DNA of 64,000 bases from Vibrio toranzoniae. GTDB lineage: Bacteria > Pseudomonadota > Gammaproteobacteria > Enterobacterales > Vibrionaceae. Position numbers and translations under genes: made by a program. The notes under the pieces were generated by a model. That model searched no databases, had not been told where the DNA came from, and worked only from the letters and a program-made list of their open reading frames with translations. Below, in pieces: positions 9,015 to 18,430 of the stretch (positions are counted from its first letter, which is position 1; the number at the start of each line of letters is the position of its first letter). Where the stretch lies: assembly GCF_024347655.1 (NCBI RefSeq), contig NZ_AP025515.1, forward strand, positions 496,001 to 560,000, in the 5' to 3' direction.

Positions 9015-9806
9015 CTACTTCTGCTTCATGTACCTATATCCAATCAATAACATCAAAAATAGCAGTACCGCTGCCATGACGAACCATTGAAATGAGTAAC
9101 CAAAGTGTTTCTCTGATTTCATTGCCGACGGTCGCCATAACATTTCATATGGCCATGAACCTAAGCTCTGCGGCTGAAATATAAAGGGCAACACCTCTTG
9201 ACCAGTGTACTGTGATAACGCTTGTATATTGATATTCTGAATTCGTTTCGGTGTGGTGTTTTCTAACCCCAGTTCCTGACTTAGTGGGTTCACCGAACGT
9301 ACATACAAACGTCCTGACATATTCGTTGGTAGTGTGATGTTTCCTAATTGAGGCAGTTTTCTTCTGTCGTTACTTGCCGCAACGAATCCAAGATCGATCA
9401 AGAGCTGCTTTCTTCCGTTCTGAGTTTGAGTTTCGCCCAACATGTAAATCACATACCCCACCATTCCTTGGTTTATCTGGTTATCCAGCAAGAGGATTAA
9501 TCCACTCGGTGTCGCTAACTCAATATCGACCTTTAAGCCATTTAAGGTTTGTGGACTCGATGGTTCTTGCGCTCGTAAACCTGTACCTCTCCAATCAGAA
9601 AGCACGATATCCAATGCCCTCGAAGATTGTTGCGATCTTTCCAATAGCTGCTGCTCATAACGTAGTTTCTCGTTACCTCTGTCTAACTGCCACACACCCA
9701 ACTTGATTAAAACGCCGACTGAAACCACAGTTAAAACAGCCGCTATCCAAAAACCTTTACTGCGGAACTTATGTTCATCATCATTCGAACGGTTTGGAGT
9801 TATCAC
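9015..9806 (-). CDS. SURF1-family cytochrome oxidase assembly protein
   Basis: Membrane protein of the SURF1/Shy1 family, needed for heme A insertion into subunit I. It has an N-terminal membrane helix (FWIAAVLTVVSVGVLIKLG, followed by the hallmark VWQLDRGNEK), a large periplasmic domain with LLLDNQINQGMVGYVIYML and LLIDLGFVAA, and a C-terminal helix ending YRYMKQK. The start is uncertain. The frame is open to 9920 with ATGs at 9869 and beyond, but these overlap the divergent DUF2909 gene and have poor ribosome binding sites. I chose the GTG at 9806, giving 263 residues, close to the family norm. Confidence 0.85.
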   Translation of the reverse strand: MITPNRSNDDEHKFRSKGFWIAAVLTVVSVGVLIKLGVWQLDRGNEKLRYEQQLLERSQQSSRALDIVLSDWRGTGLRAQEPSSPQTLNGLKVDIELATPSGLILLLDNQINQGMVGYVIYMLGETQTQNGRKQLLIDLGFVAASNDRRKLPQLGNITLPTNMSGRLYVRSVNPLSQELGLENTTPKRIQNINIQALSQYTGQEVLPFIFQPQSLGSWPYEMLWRPSAMKSEKHFGYSFQWFVMAAVLLFLMLLIGYRYMKQK

Positions 9807-9807
9807 T

Positions 9808-10038
9808 ATGGCGTCATCTACCTTTGCGTTGTTATTGAAAATTGTGTTGGTCGCTTTGCTATTTTTCATCGCCTTCAACTTAATGAAAGGTCTCATCCAA
9901 ATCGCCTCAGGCAAACACAATGGAAAAAGACTCAGTCATTTCTTGGGCCGCCGTGTAATGCTGTCAGCCATCGTAGTGCTTTTGCTATTAATCGCTTTAG
10001 GCTCTGGTGTCATTACTCCTAACCCGCGACCTTATTAA
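9808..10038 (+). CDS. DUF2909 family twin-transmembrane protein
   Basis: A 76-residue protein with two membrane helices (LLLKIVLVALLFFIAFNLM and VMLSAIVVLLLLIALGSG) joined by a basic loop HNGKRLSHFLGRRV. This matches DUF2909, which is regularly found in aa3 oxidase clusters between subunit III and SURF1 and is presumed to help oxidase assembly or stability. The ATG is preceded by TTTGGAG at good spacing; the longer open frame upstream has no such support. It is transcribed against the oxidase operon, with its start touching or overlapping that of SURF1 and its end facing the end of coxC. Confidence 0.8.
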   Translation: MASSTFALLLKIVLVALLFFIAFNLMKGLIQIASGKHNGKRLSHFLGRRVMLSAIVVLLLLIALGSGVITPNPRPY

Positions 10039-10082
10039 CTCAATATAGACTGGGTACATCATTAAAGCCGTTGAATATCTAG

Positions 10083-10967
10083 TTAAAGTACATAGACAAA
10101 CACGAATAGCCCTAACCAAACCACATCAACAAAGTGCCAATACCAACTGCCCGCTTGAAACGCAAAGTGATCTTTTGTAGAGAAATGATCTTTCGCAACT
10201 CTCGCCAGTAACACAATCAAAAAAATCGTTCCTAAACAAACATGTAAGCCATGAAACCCAGTCAGTAAAAAGAAGGTGTTACCGTAGATACCGGACTGAA
10301 GTGTCAGCCCCATCTCTTGATACGCATGAAGGTACTCTTCAACTTGGAAGAATAGGAACAAGCCAGCCAGCACAATGGTTATCTCCAACCACACGATCAA
10401 AGCCATCCGCTTGCTCTGTTCAAGACTGATATGTGCCATGTGCAGCGTTACAGATGATAGCAAAAGGATTATCGTGTTCTTAAGCGGGATACCTTGCCAA
10501 GGCATTGCTTGTGTAGTCACACCATCTGGTGTGGTGGTTAGCGGCCATATCGACTGAAACATCGGCCACAACACTTCATGTGTCATTGCATTGTTGCCTG
10601 CACCGCCAATCCACGGAACGGATATCATACGAGCGTAAAAAAGCGCACCAAAGAAAGCACCGAAAAACATGATTTCGGAAAAGATAAACCAACTCATCCC
10701 TTGTCGAAAAGAACGAGATATTTGTTCGGAATAGAGACCACTTAATGATTCCGTGATCACATTGCTAAACCAACCTGCGAGCATATAAAGCAGAACAACA
10801 AACCCAACTAACAGCACTACTTTTCCAAACACGCCACCAGCGGATCCGGTACCCATGTTTTGCACCGTCAAGCCAGCACCAACCGCGACCAAAAACAGTG
10901 CAACGGCGCCGACTAATGGCCAGTGGCTTTGATGTGGAACGAAATACACTTCCTTTTTAGAACTCAT
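10083..10967 (-). CDS. coxC: Cytochrome c oxidase subunit III
   Basis: A 294-residue seven-helix subunit III of an aa3-type heme-copper oxidase. Family features are YFVPHQSHWPLVGA at the N-terminus, RQGMSWFIFSEIMFFGAFFGALFYAR (helix III, with the conserved glutamate), LEQSKRM, and the C-terminal block GFHGLHVCLGTIFL followed by FQAGSWYWHFVDVVWLGLFVFVYVL. Subunit III stabilises the catalytic core and may guide proton uptake. It follows ctaG by 38 bases on the minus strand. Confidence 0.96.
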   Translation of the reverse strand: MSSKKEVYFVPHQSHWPLVGAVALFLVAVGAGLTVQNMGTGSAGGVFGKVVLLVGFVVLLYMLAGWFSNVITESLSGLYSEQISRSFRQGMSWFIFSEIMFFGAFFGALFYARMISVPWIGGAGNNAMTHEVLWPMFQSIWPLTTTPDGVTTQAMPWQGIPLKNTIILLLSSVTLHMAHISLEQSKRMALIVWLEITIVLAGLFLFFQVEEYLHAYQEMGLTLQSGIYGNTFFLLTGFHGLHVCLGTIFLIVLLARVAKDHFSTKDHFAFQAGSWYWHFVDVVWLGLFVFVYVL

Positions 10968-11005
10968 CGCTCAACTCCTTATGTTGATACTGGTTCTGTA
11001 AATCC

Positions 11006-11635
11006 CTAGTTACTTGCGAGTGTGCTCGATGTTGATGTGCTCACTTCAGGCTTACTTGCCTCTCCACTCACCTGATTCGTGATGTTAAACAACGTATAAG
11101 AGAGCGTAAGCGTATGTATTGATTCTGGGATGTCAGGCTCAATATAAAATATCAAACCCATTTCAGCGCTCTTATACCCGTCTAATGGTTGCTGATTAAA
11201 GCAAAAGCACTCCATCTTATTGAAGTAGGTTGCCCCCATTCCCGGAGACACCGACGGCACGGCTTGTCCAACCAACGAAGCACCTGATAGGTTTTTAGCA
11301 AAATAATTCGTTTGAATGACCTGACCTGGGTGAACCTCTAATACACGTGCTTCGGGGGAAAATTGCCATGGCATATCTGGCTTAATATGAGACATAAATT
11401 CAACTCGAATTGTACGAGAGTAGTCAGGTTGCATTCCTTGAGGTTGCACAGCAGAAACGGTATTGGTTTTGCCATTAATTCCCAAGGCTTCACACATAAC
11501 ATCGTAGAGCGGCACCAAAGCGAAGCCGAAGCCAAACATGCCTATCACGCTCAGCAACAAATAACCCGTCAGCTTCTTGGTTGAACGTCTTGGCTGCTCA
11601 GCGTCGCGGTTTTGGTTGCTTTGTCTGTTGTCCAT
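11006..11635 (-). CDS. ctaG: Cytochrome c oxidase assembly protein CtaG/Cox11 (CuB insertion)
   Basis: Membrane-anchored copper chaperone that delivers copper to CuB of subunit I. After a charged N-terminus it has one membrane helix (LLLSVIGMFGFGFALVPLYDVMCEALGING) and a periplasmic immunoglobulin-like domain. The copper-binding CFC motif is in KMECFCFNQQ (about residue 138). The length of 209 residues is a little above the family average because of a Ser/Thr-rich C-terminal tail. It lies 11 bases after coxA, so it is part of the same operon. Confidence 0.94.
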   Translation of the reverse strand: MDNRQSNQNRDAEQPRRSTKKLTGYLLLSVIGMFGFGFALVPLYDVMCEALGINGKTNTVSAVQPQGMQPDYSRTIRVEFMSHIKPDMPWQFSPEARVLEVHPGQVIQTNYFAKNLSGASLVGQAVPSVSPGMGATYFNKMECFCFNQQPLDGYKSAEMGLIFYIEPDIPESIHTLTLSYTLFNITNQVSGEASKPEVSTSTSSTLASN

Positions 11636-11646
11636 ATCTCATCTCC

Positions 11647-13308
11647 TCAATCTATTTTAGGTGGATGAGTAAAAGTATGATGAGGGGCAGGACTTGCTAC
11701 TGTCCATTCTAACCCTTCCGCTCTTTCCCACGGTTTGCTCGGTGCAGGCTCTCCGCCTCTTACGCACTTAATAGCCAACCATAAGAAGATCAGCTGAGAC
11801 AACCCAAAGGCAAAACCACCAATCGACACCACTTGGTTAACGTCAGCAAATTGAATAGCGTAATCTGGAATACGACGCGGCATGCCTGCTAAACCTAAGA
11901 AGTGCATAGGAAAGAAAAGGACATTGACCGATATAACTGAGGTCCAAAAATGCCACAGACTGAGCTTGTGGTCGTACATATGCCCGGTCCATTTAGGCAA
12001 CCAGTAGTACGCCGCCGCCATTATCGAGAATACGGCCCCCGTCACCAGAACGTAGTGGAAGTGAGCCACTACAAAATAGGTGTCGTGATATTGGAAATCA
12101 GCAGGCACGATGGCGAGCATCAGTCCAGATAGCCCACCAATCGTAAATAGAACAATAAAGGCGATAGCAAACAGCATTGGTGTTTCAAAGGTTAAAGCTC
12201 CTCGCCACATAGTCGCCACCCAGTTAAAGACTTTCACACCAGTAGGCACCGCAATCAACATGGTGCAGTACATGAAGAACAGTTCTGCAAATACTGGCAT
12301 ACCCGTGGTGAACATGTGGTGCGCCCAAACCAAGAATGACAACAGAGCAATACTACAGGTCGCGTACACCATGGAGTGATAGCCAAATAAGCGTTTACCA
12401 CTGAATGTAGGAATGATCGCAGAGACAATACCAAAAGACGGTAAGATCATAATGTACACTTCGGGGTGACCAAAGAACCAGAAAATGTGCTGGAACATCA
12501 CCGGATCCCCACCACCAGCGGCGTCAAAGAAGCTCGTCCCAAAGTACTTGTCGGTGAGTACCATAGTTACAGCACCGGCGAGCACGGGCATCACGGCTAT
12601 CAAAAGGAAAGCCGTGATTAACCAAGTCCATACGAACATAGGTAGCTTGAACCACGTCATACCCGGAGCTCTCATGTTGACAATAGTCACGATGACGTTG
12701 ATCGCCCCCATGATCGAGCTGATCCCCATGATATGGACAGAGAATACAAACAACGCCGTACTATCAGGGCCATAAGTCGTCGAGAGCGGTGCATAAAATG
12801 TCCAACCAAAATTCGGGCCGCCTCCCTCTGTAAACAAAGAGCCAATTAATATTAAGAAAGCAAAAGGCAAAATCCAGAAGCTAAGGTTGTTCATCCGCGG
12901 CAACGCCATATCCGGCGCACCGATCATCATCGGGATCATCCAGTTAGCTAAACCTGTGAAAGCAGGCATCACAGCACCAAACACCATAATTAAACCGTGG
13001 ACGGTCGTCATTTGGTTAAAGAAATCCGGTTCAACGAGTTGTAACCCTGGTTGGAACAACTCGGCCCTAATCACCATCGCCATAGCACCACCAATTAAAA
13101 ACATGGTGAAGCTGAACCACAAATAAAGTGTCCCTATATCTTTGTGATTGGTCGAGTAAAGCCAACGAGCCCAACCTTTGGGTGCCGCATGTGAGTCGTG
13201 ATCATCAACAGGCAAATCATTATTGCCCAGTGTACCTTCCGCAGAATGGCTCAGAGCTTGATCTTCCGCTGGAGCCGCTTTCACCGGCTTATGGATTGGT
13301 GAACTCAT
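11647..13308 (-). CDS. coxA: Cytochrome c oxidase subunit I
   Basis: Catalytic heme a/a3-CuB subunit of an aa3-type oxidase, 553 residues and 12 membrane helices. The family signatures are TTVHGLIMVFGAVMPAF (low-spin heme ligand), FWFFGHPEVYIMILPSFGI (cross-linked His-Tyr pair), WAHHMFTTGM (the CuB histidine pair), and YHDTYFVVAHFHYVL (heme a and a3 ligands). The glutamate of the D-channel is in the HPEVY block. The N-terminal 40 residues are a soluble extension rich in His, Asp and Ala. The ATG overlaps the coxB stop codon (ATGA), with AAGGAG upstream inside coxB. Confidence 0.97.
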   Translation of the reverse strand: MSSPIHKPVKAAPAEDQALSHSAEGTLGNNDLPVDDHDSHAAPKGWARWLYSTNHKDIGTLYLWFSFTMFLIGGAMAMVIRAELFQPGLQLVEPDFFNQMTTVHGLIMVFGAVMPAFTGLANWMIPMMIGAPDMALPRMNNLSFWILPFAFLILIGSLFTEGGGPNFGWTFYAPLSTTYGPDSTALFVFSVHIMGISSIMGAINVIVTIVNMRAPGMTWFKLPMFVWTWLITAFLLIAVMPVLAGAVTMVLTDKYFGTSFFDAAGGGDPVMFQHIFWFFGHPEVYIMILPSFGIVSAIIPTFSGKRLFGYHSMVYATCSIALLSFLVWAHHMFTTGMPVFAELFFMYCTMLIAVPTGVKVFNWVATMWRGALTFETPMLFAIAFIVLFTIGGLSGLMLAIVPADFQYHDTYFVVAHFHYVLVTGAVFSIMAAAYYWLPKWTGHMYDHKLSLWHFWTSVISVNVLFFPMHFLGLAGMPRRIPDYAIQFADVNQVVSIGGFAFGLSQLIFLWLAIKCVRGGEPAPSKPWERAEGLEWTVASPAPHHTFTHPPKID

Positions 13309-14507
13309 AACTGCTCCTTAGCATTGTCTTGCACTTCATCCGTTGAGCTTTCAGTGCCACCTGATTGTTTGCTTTTGTAAGCGTTAATATCTGAAGCCTG
13401 CACAACATCGCCCGTATCATTACCCCATGCGTTTCTTTGATATGTAACGACTGCTGCGATCTCTTTCTCGGTTAACTGGTTATCGAATGCTTGCATTGCC
13501 GTGCCGCCACGACCGTAAACGATAGTATCGATATGCACGTCTACATCGCCAAGAGCAACAGGACTGCCTTTAATTGCAGGAAAAGCCCCCGGAATCCCTC
13601 CCCCATTGACTTGATGACAAACCGCACATCGATTTTTATAGACTTCTTCACCGAGGGAATTAAGCTCTTCTAGAGAGAGTGACGCATCTAATGCATCTTG
13701 TGCTGCTTGCTGTGTGGCTATCGCCAACTCTTTCTGCGTTGCTAGCCATGCATCAAAATCTTCTTCTTCCATAGCATGCACGACTATTGGCATAAACCCA
13801 TGTGCTCGACCACATAATTCAGCACACTGGCCTCGATAAACACCAGGTTCATCTATTTTTGTCCACGCCTCGTTAATAAACCCAGGAATCGTGTCTTTTT
13901 TAACGGCAAAGGCTGGTACCCACCATGAGTGGATAACATCGTCGGAAGTCATTAAAAATCGAACTTTACGATCGATAGGGAGTACTAGCGGATTATCAAC
14001 TTCCAACAAGTAATGCGCCCCTTTTACTTCGATGCCATCAATCTCTTTATCACTAGTTGCCAAAAGGCTAAAAAACTCAACATCTTCGCCAAAATAGCTG
14101 TAATGCCATTTCCATTGTGAACCAGTAATTTTTACGGTGAGATCTGATTGGGAGGTGTCTTCCATCGCTATCAAGGTCTTAGTAGCTGGGATGGCCATAG
14201 CGATAAGAATAATGATTGGAATGATGGTCCAAAGGATTTCAACTTTAGTGCTTTCGTGAAAATGGGCAGCCACCGCTCCCTTCGACTTTCGGTGCCTCAA
14301 AATGGAATAAAACATTACACCAAAAACAACAAAGGCGATCGCACAGCAAATGTAGAAGATCAGCATATGAAGTTCATATACCTTACCACTGATCTCGGTG
14401 ACGCCTTGTGTCATGTTGTATTCACTGCTTGCATTCACCAAAGGTGCTACTAAAACAACAACAAAACCATTCAAAAGCCACGCTAGCCTAACCAGTAATC
14501 TTTTCAA
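13305..14507 (-). CDS. coxB: Cytochrome c oxidase subunit II with fused cytochrome c domain (caa3-type)
   Basis: CuA-carrying subunit II. The TTG at 14507 is the best start: AAGGAG lies 7 bases before it and the product begins with a proper signal peptide (KRLLVRLAWLLNGFVVVLVAPLVNA). A longer frame from 14573 lacks this. Two membrane helices follow, then a cupredoxin domain with the CuA site CAELCGRAHGFMPI, and a C-terminal c-type cytochrome with CAVCHQ and the methionine ligand in GTAMQAFDN. The fused heme domain makes this caa3-like. Only about 400 residues of product are expected. It is the first gene of the oxidase operon. Confidence 0.94.
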   Translation of the reverse strand: MKRLLVRLAWLLNGFVVVLVAPLVNASSEYNMTQGVTEISGKVYELHMLIFYICCAIAFVVFGVMFYSILRHRKSKGAVAAHFHESTKVEILWTIIPIIILIAMAIPATKTLIAMEDTSQSDLTVKITGSQWKWHYSYFGEDVEFFSLLATSDKEIDGIEVKGAHYLLEVDNPLVLPIDRKVRFLMTSDDVIHSWWVPAFAVKKDTIPGFINEAWTKIDEPGVYRGQCAELCGRAHGFMPIVVHAMEEEDFDAWLATQKELAIATQQAAQDALDASLSLEELNSLGEEVYKNRCAVCHQVNGGGIPGAFPAIKGSPVALGDVDVHIDTIVYGRGGTAMQAFDNQLTEKEIAAVVTYQRNAWGNDTGDVVQASDINAYKSKQSGGTESSTDEVQDNAKEQL

Positions 14508-14893
14508 AAGATTTCTCCTTATCCTTCCTAAATTGGATACTTGCGACCTAAATATCGCTGTGAATCGGATCACAGTCGTTGCTATTCCGGATACACATGA
14601 AAAGGCTGAATCTCAATCGACAACTCACGTAGCGACCTCCAAAAATCGACTGCTAGATTCTTATCAGTCTATGAACTTACACAGCTCATAAACATCGAAG
14701 GTTTTAACGAAAGATTCAAAAACGGCGAATTTGTTAAATTTTGTTATATTTATATGAAAGGCTAGTTAGTGATATCCAATTGTTCAAGATAAGTTTACTT
14801 GCTAAACAGTCAATTATCTAAAGAGGCTTAATCTATACGCCTTTCTGCTGCCGTTGGAATTTATTTTATATTGAGTTTTACGATTGCCTTCAT

Positions 14894-14912
14894 GGAAATG
14901 ATAATCAGTATC
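14894..14912. promoter_or_regulatory. Fur-box-like operator upstream of the phosphohexomutase gene
   Basis: GGAAATGATAATCAGTATC matches the 19-bp Fur consensus GATAATGATAATCATTATC at 16 of 19 positions. It lies 52 bp before the ATG at 14965. The 14508-14964 interval also holds the divergent coxB promoter region; no other gene was seen in it. Confidence 0.5.
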
Positions 14913-14964
14913 ACTTAATTTAAACCCATAGGAAGTCATACCGACATTATAAGGTTTAGTAATT

Positions 14965-16671
14965 ATGCAAGATGCGATGAACTGGTTAACGAGAGACCCA
15001 GATCCAAGAACTCGTGAAGAGCTGCAACATCTCATCGATGAGGGAATGCACGACGAATTAGATGACCGCTTTACTCAACGCCTAGAATTCGGAACGGCGG
15101 GATTGCGGGGCAAAGTAGGATGTGGCCCGAATAGAATGAATCGCTTGGTCATACAAGAAACAGCAACAGGGCTTGGACATTACTTAATTGAACATGTTGC
15201 GAATACCGCTATTCGTGGAGTGATAATTGGCTATGACGGCCGTTTAGATTCAAAGCAATTCGCAATTGATACCGCTTCTGTACTCACAGCTTTAGGTATT
15301 AAGGTTTACCTAACCGCCAATGTTGCGGCGACGCCTATCGTTGCTTTTGGTATCAAACATTTCAATGCTGCCGCTGCTGTTGTCGTGACTGCCAGCCACA
15401 ACCCTCCGGAATATAATGGTTTCAAAGTATACTGGGAAAATGGTGCTCAAATCATTCCCCCCCACGATGCAGGCATTGCCGCTGAAATCGACATAGCATC
15501 GACTAAGCCAATTCCTTTGATCAGCCTAAGTAATGCTGAACAACAAGGTAACTTAGTATGGCTAACCGAAGGCTACTACCAAACGTATCGTGCCGCCATT
15601 AGTCAAAGTCCGTATGTGAATAAAGGGATAGAATCGGCGAATACAACCATTGCCTATACTGCAATGCATGGTGTGGGAGCACAAATGGCAGAGGACCTTC
15701 TACACGATGCAGGGTTTCACAAAGTGTTCAGCGTAACGGAGCAAAGAGAGCCCGATGGCAACTTCCCAACCGTTAACTTCCCAAACCCAGAAGAAAAAGG
15801 GGCAATGGATCTTGTGATCAACTTAGCGAAAAGTGTCGATGCCGACATTGCTTGCGCCAACGATCCAGATGCAGATCGGTTCGCCGTTGCTGTCCGAACT
15901 GAAGGTGCCTCATACAAGATGCTAACGGGCGACCAAGTGGGTGTGTTATTCGCACATTATTTGTTATCGAAGCCACACACAAAAAACCAGTTGGTTGGTA
16001 ACAGTATCGTATCTTCAACCTTACTTGAAAAAGTAGCGCAATCTCATGGTGCTAGCTACTTCCAAACACTAACAGGCTTCAAATGGTTGGCCAATATTGG
16101 CATGCAGTTAGAAGATAAACAGAATGAGTTCTTATTCGCTTATGAAGAGGCTCTAGGTTACACAATTGGTACTCAAGTACGTGATAAAGATGGGCTGTCC
16201 GCTATCGTCATTTTTGCTCAATTAGTTGAGGAGCTAAAGTCTCAAGGTCGAACCGTTTGGGATCTTCTTGCGCAAATTTCGTTTGAACATGGCGTCTATA
16301 CCAACGCACAACGAAGTATCGCGCTCGATCCAGATTCACCGTCCATTGGATCTAAACTCCGAGCGGCACAACCTAAAGCCATCAACGGTGTTGCTATCTC
16401 TGTGATTGAAGACCTGCAGTCTTCTTTACGCTTCGTCATTGGGGGCAATACGGAAGCCATTAACCTGCCTTCAAGTGATGTACTCATCTATCACCTTGAA
16501 GATGGCTCGCGCATTATCGTACGACCTTCAGGAACCGAGCCTAAAGTTAAGGTTTACTATGAAACGGTGGCAAAGTTTGAAGGAACAGAAACGTACGATG
16601 ACACTCGCCTACGCGGTGAGGAATATATGGATAAACTGATTGAACGACACCAGCAAGAACTGAATTCTTAA
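14965..16671 (+). CDS. Phospho-sugar mutase (alpha-D-phosphohexomutase; phosphoglucomutase/phosphomannomutase type)
   Basis: A 568-residue enzyme of the PGM2/PgcA-like branch, which moves phosphate between C6 and C1 of hexoses. The N-terminus LEFGTAGLRGKVGCGPNRMN is typical. VTASHNPPEYNGFKVYW (about residue 143) carries the active serine, ANDPDADRFAVAV (about residue 299) the Mg site, FAYEEALGYTIG (about residue 391) the sugar-binding loop, and VRPSGTEPKVKVYYE the phosphate-binding loop. Substrate preference, glucose or mannose, cannot be read from the sequence. The gene stands alone, behind a Fur-box-like site and before a terminator. A run of seven C residues occurs in the coding frame at 15457-15463. 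Confidence 0.9.
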   Translation: MQDAMNWLTRDPDPRTREELQHLIDEGMHDELDDRFTQRLEFGTAGLRGKVGCGPNRMNRLVIQETATGLGHYLIEHVANTAIRGVIIGYDGRLDSKQFAIDTASVLTALGIKVYLTANVAATPIVAFGIKHFNAAAAVVVTASHNPPEYNGFKVYWENGAQIIPPHDAGIAAEIDIASTKPIPLISLSNAEQQGNLVWLTEGYYQTYRAAISQSPYVNKGIESANTTIAYTAMHGVGAQMAEDLLHDAGFHKVFSVTEQREPDGNFPTVNFPNPEEKGAMDLVINLAKSVDADIACANDPDADRFAVAVRTEGASYKMLTGDQVGVLFAHYLLSKPHTKNQLVGNSIVSSTLLEKVAQSHGASYFQTLTGFKWLANIGMQLEDKQNEFLFAYEEALGYTIGTQVRDKDGLSAIVIFAQLVEELKSQGRTVWDLLAQISFEHGVYTNAQRSIALDPDSPSIGSKLRAAQPKAINGVAISVIEDLQSSLRFVIGGNTEAINLPSSDVLIYHLEDGSRIIVRPSGTEPKVKVYYETVAKFEGTETYDDTRLRGEEYMDKLIERHQQELNS

Positions 16672-16704
16672 CTATTGGTATGTTCAATATATGACGGATA
16701 AAAA

Positions 16705-16737
16705 CAAAAGATGGACGCTCTAAGCGTCCATCTTTCT
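16705..16737. terminator. Bidirectional intrinsic terminator
   Basis: A 12-bp stem (AAAGATGGACGC with GCGTCCATCTTT) and a 5-base loop sit between convergent genes. T-rich sequence follows on both strands. Confidence 0.85.
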
Positions 16738-16774
16738 CAGCGGTCAACCGCGATAATATGTTTGAATTGGGTGT

Positions 16775-17407
16775 TTACGAAGTAAAGAAAGAAGACAGCA
16801 TCCACACGGCCAACACAATGAAAACTCCGCCCATCACTTTTTGTTGATAGTTACGAAACTGTGCGTTTTCCAAGAGAGATTTACCTATTGTCCCCACTAA
16901 CGCGACCAATAAAAAATTGAAGGTTAAGCCTAAAATATTCAACAACAAACCCAGTATGAGCATCTGTTCGCCCGAGGTGGCTTCAATATTCGTAGAGACA
17001 AATTGAGGTAAAAACATAACAAAGAAAACTAACGCTTTGGGGTTGAGCAAATTGCTGATAAGTGCTCTTTGGTAATACGACTTGGCGGCAGAGTTATTGC
17101 TTAACTCAGGTGCATTGCCCTGCTCTGTTCGCAGGCAATCCCACCCCATTTTTAATAAGTAAGTACCACCTAACAAGTGCAGTACTTTCAAAGCTACTGG
17201 GCTCATTGCGATCAACGCAGAGACACCCATAGCAGCTAATACGGTAAGAATAATTCCAGACGTCGCATTACCTAGGCTCGCGAACAAACCAACTTTACGT
17301 CCATAACTCATACTCGAGCTTGCGATAAGCAACATATCAGGGCCGGGCAAAAGCAGGAGGGCGACAACGGCAGTCAAGTAAACAGGTAAGATGGCTAAGT
17401 CGATCAT
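16775..17407 (-). CDS. LysE/RhtB family amino-acid exporter
   Basis: A 210-residue integral membrane protein with about six helices. The family hallmark LLLPGPDMLLIASSSMSYGRKVGLFASLGNATSG is near the N-terminus, and LLNPKALVFFVMFLPQFV lies in the middle loop and helix IV. RhtB-type proteins export homoserine, threonine, lysine or similar compounds; the substrate here cannot be told. It shares a terminator with the mutase gene and has no obvious operon partner. A second LysE-type exporter lies at 38123-38740. Confidence 0.88.
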   Translation of the reverse strand: MIDLAILPVYLTAVVALLLLPGPDMLLIASSSMSYGRKVGLFASLGNATSGIILTVLAAMGVSALIAMSPVALKVLHLLGGTYLLKMGWDCLRTEQGNAPELSNNSAAKSYYQRALISNLLNPKALVFFVMFLPQFVSTNIEATSGEQMLILGLLLNILGLTFNFLLVALVGTIGKSLLENAQFRNYQQKVMGGVFIVLAVWMLSSFFTS

Positions 17408-17633
17408 GAGTTCTAATATTGATAAAAAATGGAGTCGAATTTTATATCAATTGCCAACGCCCTTCCAGATCTAATCCGTTGAGACCCGTCAGTTATCTCG
17501 AATTAAAAACCAGATTTTGGTCATTATACAAATTTTACAACTAATTAAATCTAACGGTTTAGTCCCATTAACAACGTCACCGCTTATGTTTAACTCGCTA
17601 TCTGCTAGAAGACTCTGCCGTAAAACTTTAGCA

Positions 17634-18236
17634 TCAACTTGCCACCCATTCGATCTCAATCAGAGTAGTTTCACCACACTTTAGACGGCCAAGGAATATA
17701 TCATCTCGGTGCACTTCTCCGACGCCTTTCGGTGTTCCTGTCATCACAACATCACCATCTAGCAAGGTTGTATAAGAAGATAACTCTTCAAGAATGGTCT
17801 GTGGGGAGTAAAGCATCTGCTCCACATGCCCTTTTTGCACGCGGACACAATTAATAAACAGCTCTAGATTTAAGTCAGACAAATCTAAATGTTCAGTTGG
17901 CACAAAACGACTCAACACAGCAGAGCCATCGAAGGCTTTGGCTCGTTCCCACGGTAAGCCTTTCGCTTTTAAGTTACTTTGTAGCTCACGTTTAGTCAGG
18001 TCTAATCCAAGTCCTACTGCAGAATACTGACCATTTTCAACAATAAAGCAGATTTCAGCTTCGTAATGCAACGCTTCTTGATGAAAAGAACATAAAGAAG
18101 AAGTCACGCTGGTACTCGGCTTGTTAAAAACCACCATTGCGTCAGGGATAGTATTATTGAGCTCTTCAATGTGATCGACATAGTTACGCCCTACACACAA
18201 GACTTTAGTGGGTATTGCTGTTCGTTTCGAGTTCAT
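17634..18236 (-). CDS. Fumarylacetoacetate hydrolase (FAH) family protein
   Basis: A single-domain FAH-fold enzyme of 200 residues, like YcgM/FAHD1 acylpyruvases. KVLCVGRNYVDHIEE opens the fold, LHYEAEICFIV holds two of the metal-binding glutamates, GLDLTKRELQ supplies the metal-binding aspartate, and the end has KAFDGSAV and DVVMTGTPKGVGEV. Expected chemistry is Mg-dependent hydrolysis or decarboxylation of a beta-diketo acid; the substrate is not known. The ATG at 18236 has CAGGAG in front and is preferred over the ATG ten codons upstream. Confidence 0.85.
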   Translation of the reverse strand: MNSKRTAIPTKVLCVGRNYVDHIEELNNTIPDAMVVFNKPSTSVTSSLCSFHQEALHYEAEICFIVENGQYSAVGLGLDLTKRELQSNLKAKGLPWERAKAFDGSAVLSRFVPTEHLDLSDLNLELFINCVRVQKGHVEQMLYSPQTILEELSSYTTLLDGDVVMTGTPKGVGEVHRDDIFLGRLKCGETTLIEIEWVAS

Positions 18237-18430
18237 CAATTGCTCCTGATTTATAACGCTGCTCATAGTTTATCCCTGAACTATTCTTGGGATACAGAGT
18301 TTACCGTATCAGAAGAAGAGAATCTTCGACAAGATGGTTACCAGTCTCTAAATTCTGATCTTTAACTCAATTCAATGATTTGAAAGCTTTTATACGGAGA
18401 TCGCACCACCCTAAACGAAAGTCCAAAACG

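Noticed and set aside
15457..15463. C7 tract in the phosphohexomutase gene as a phase-variation switch
   Set aside because: Seven bases is short for slipped-strand switching and the frame is intact; a metabolic enzyme is an unlikely target.
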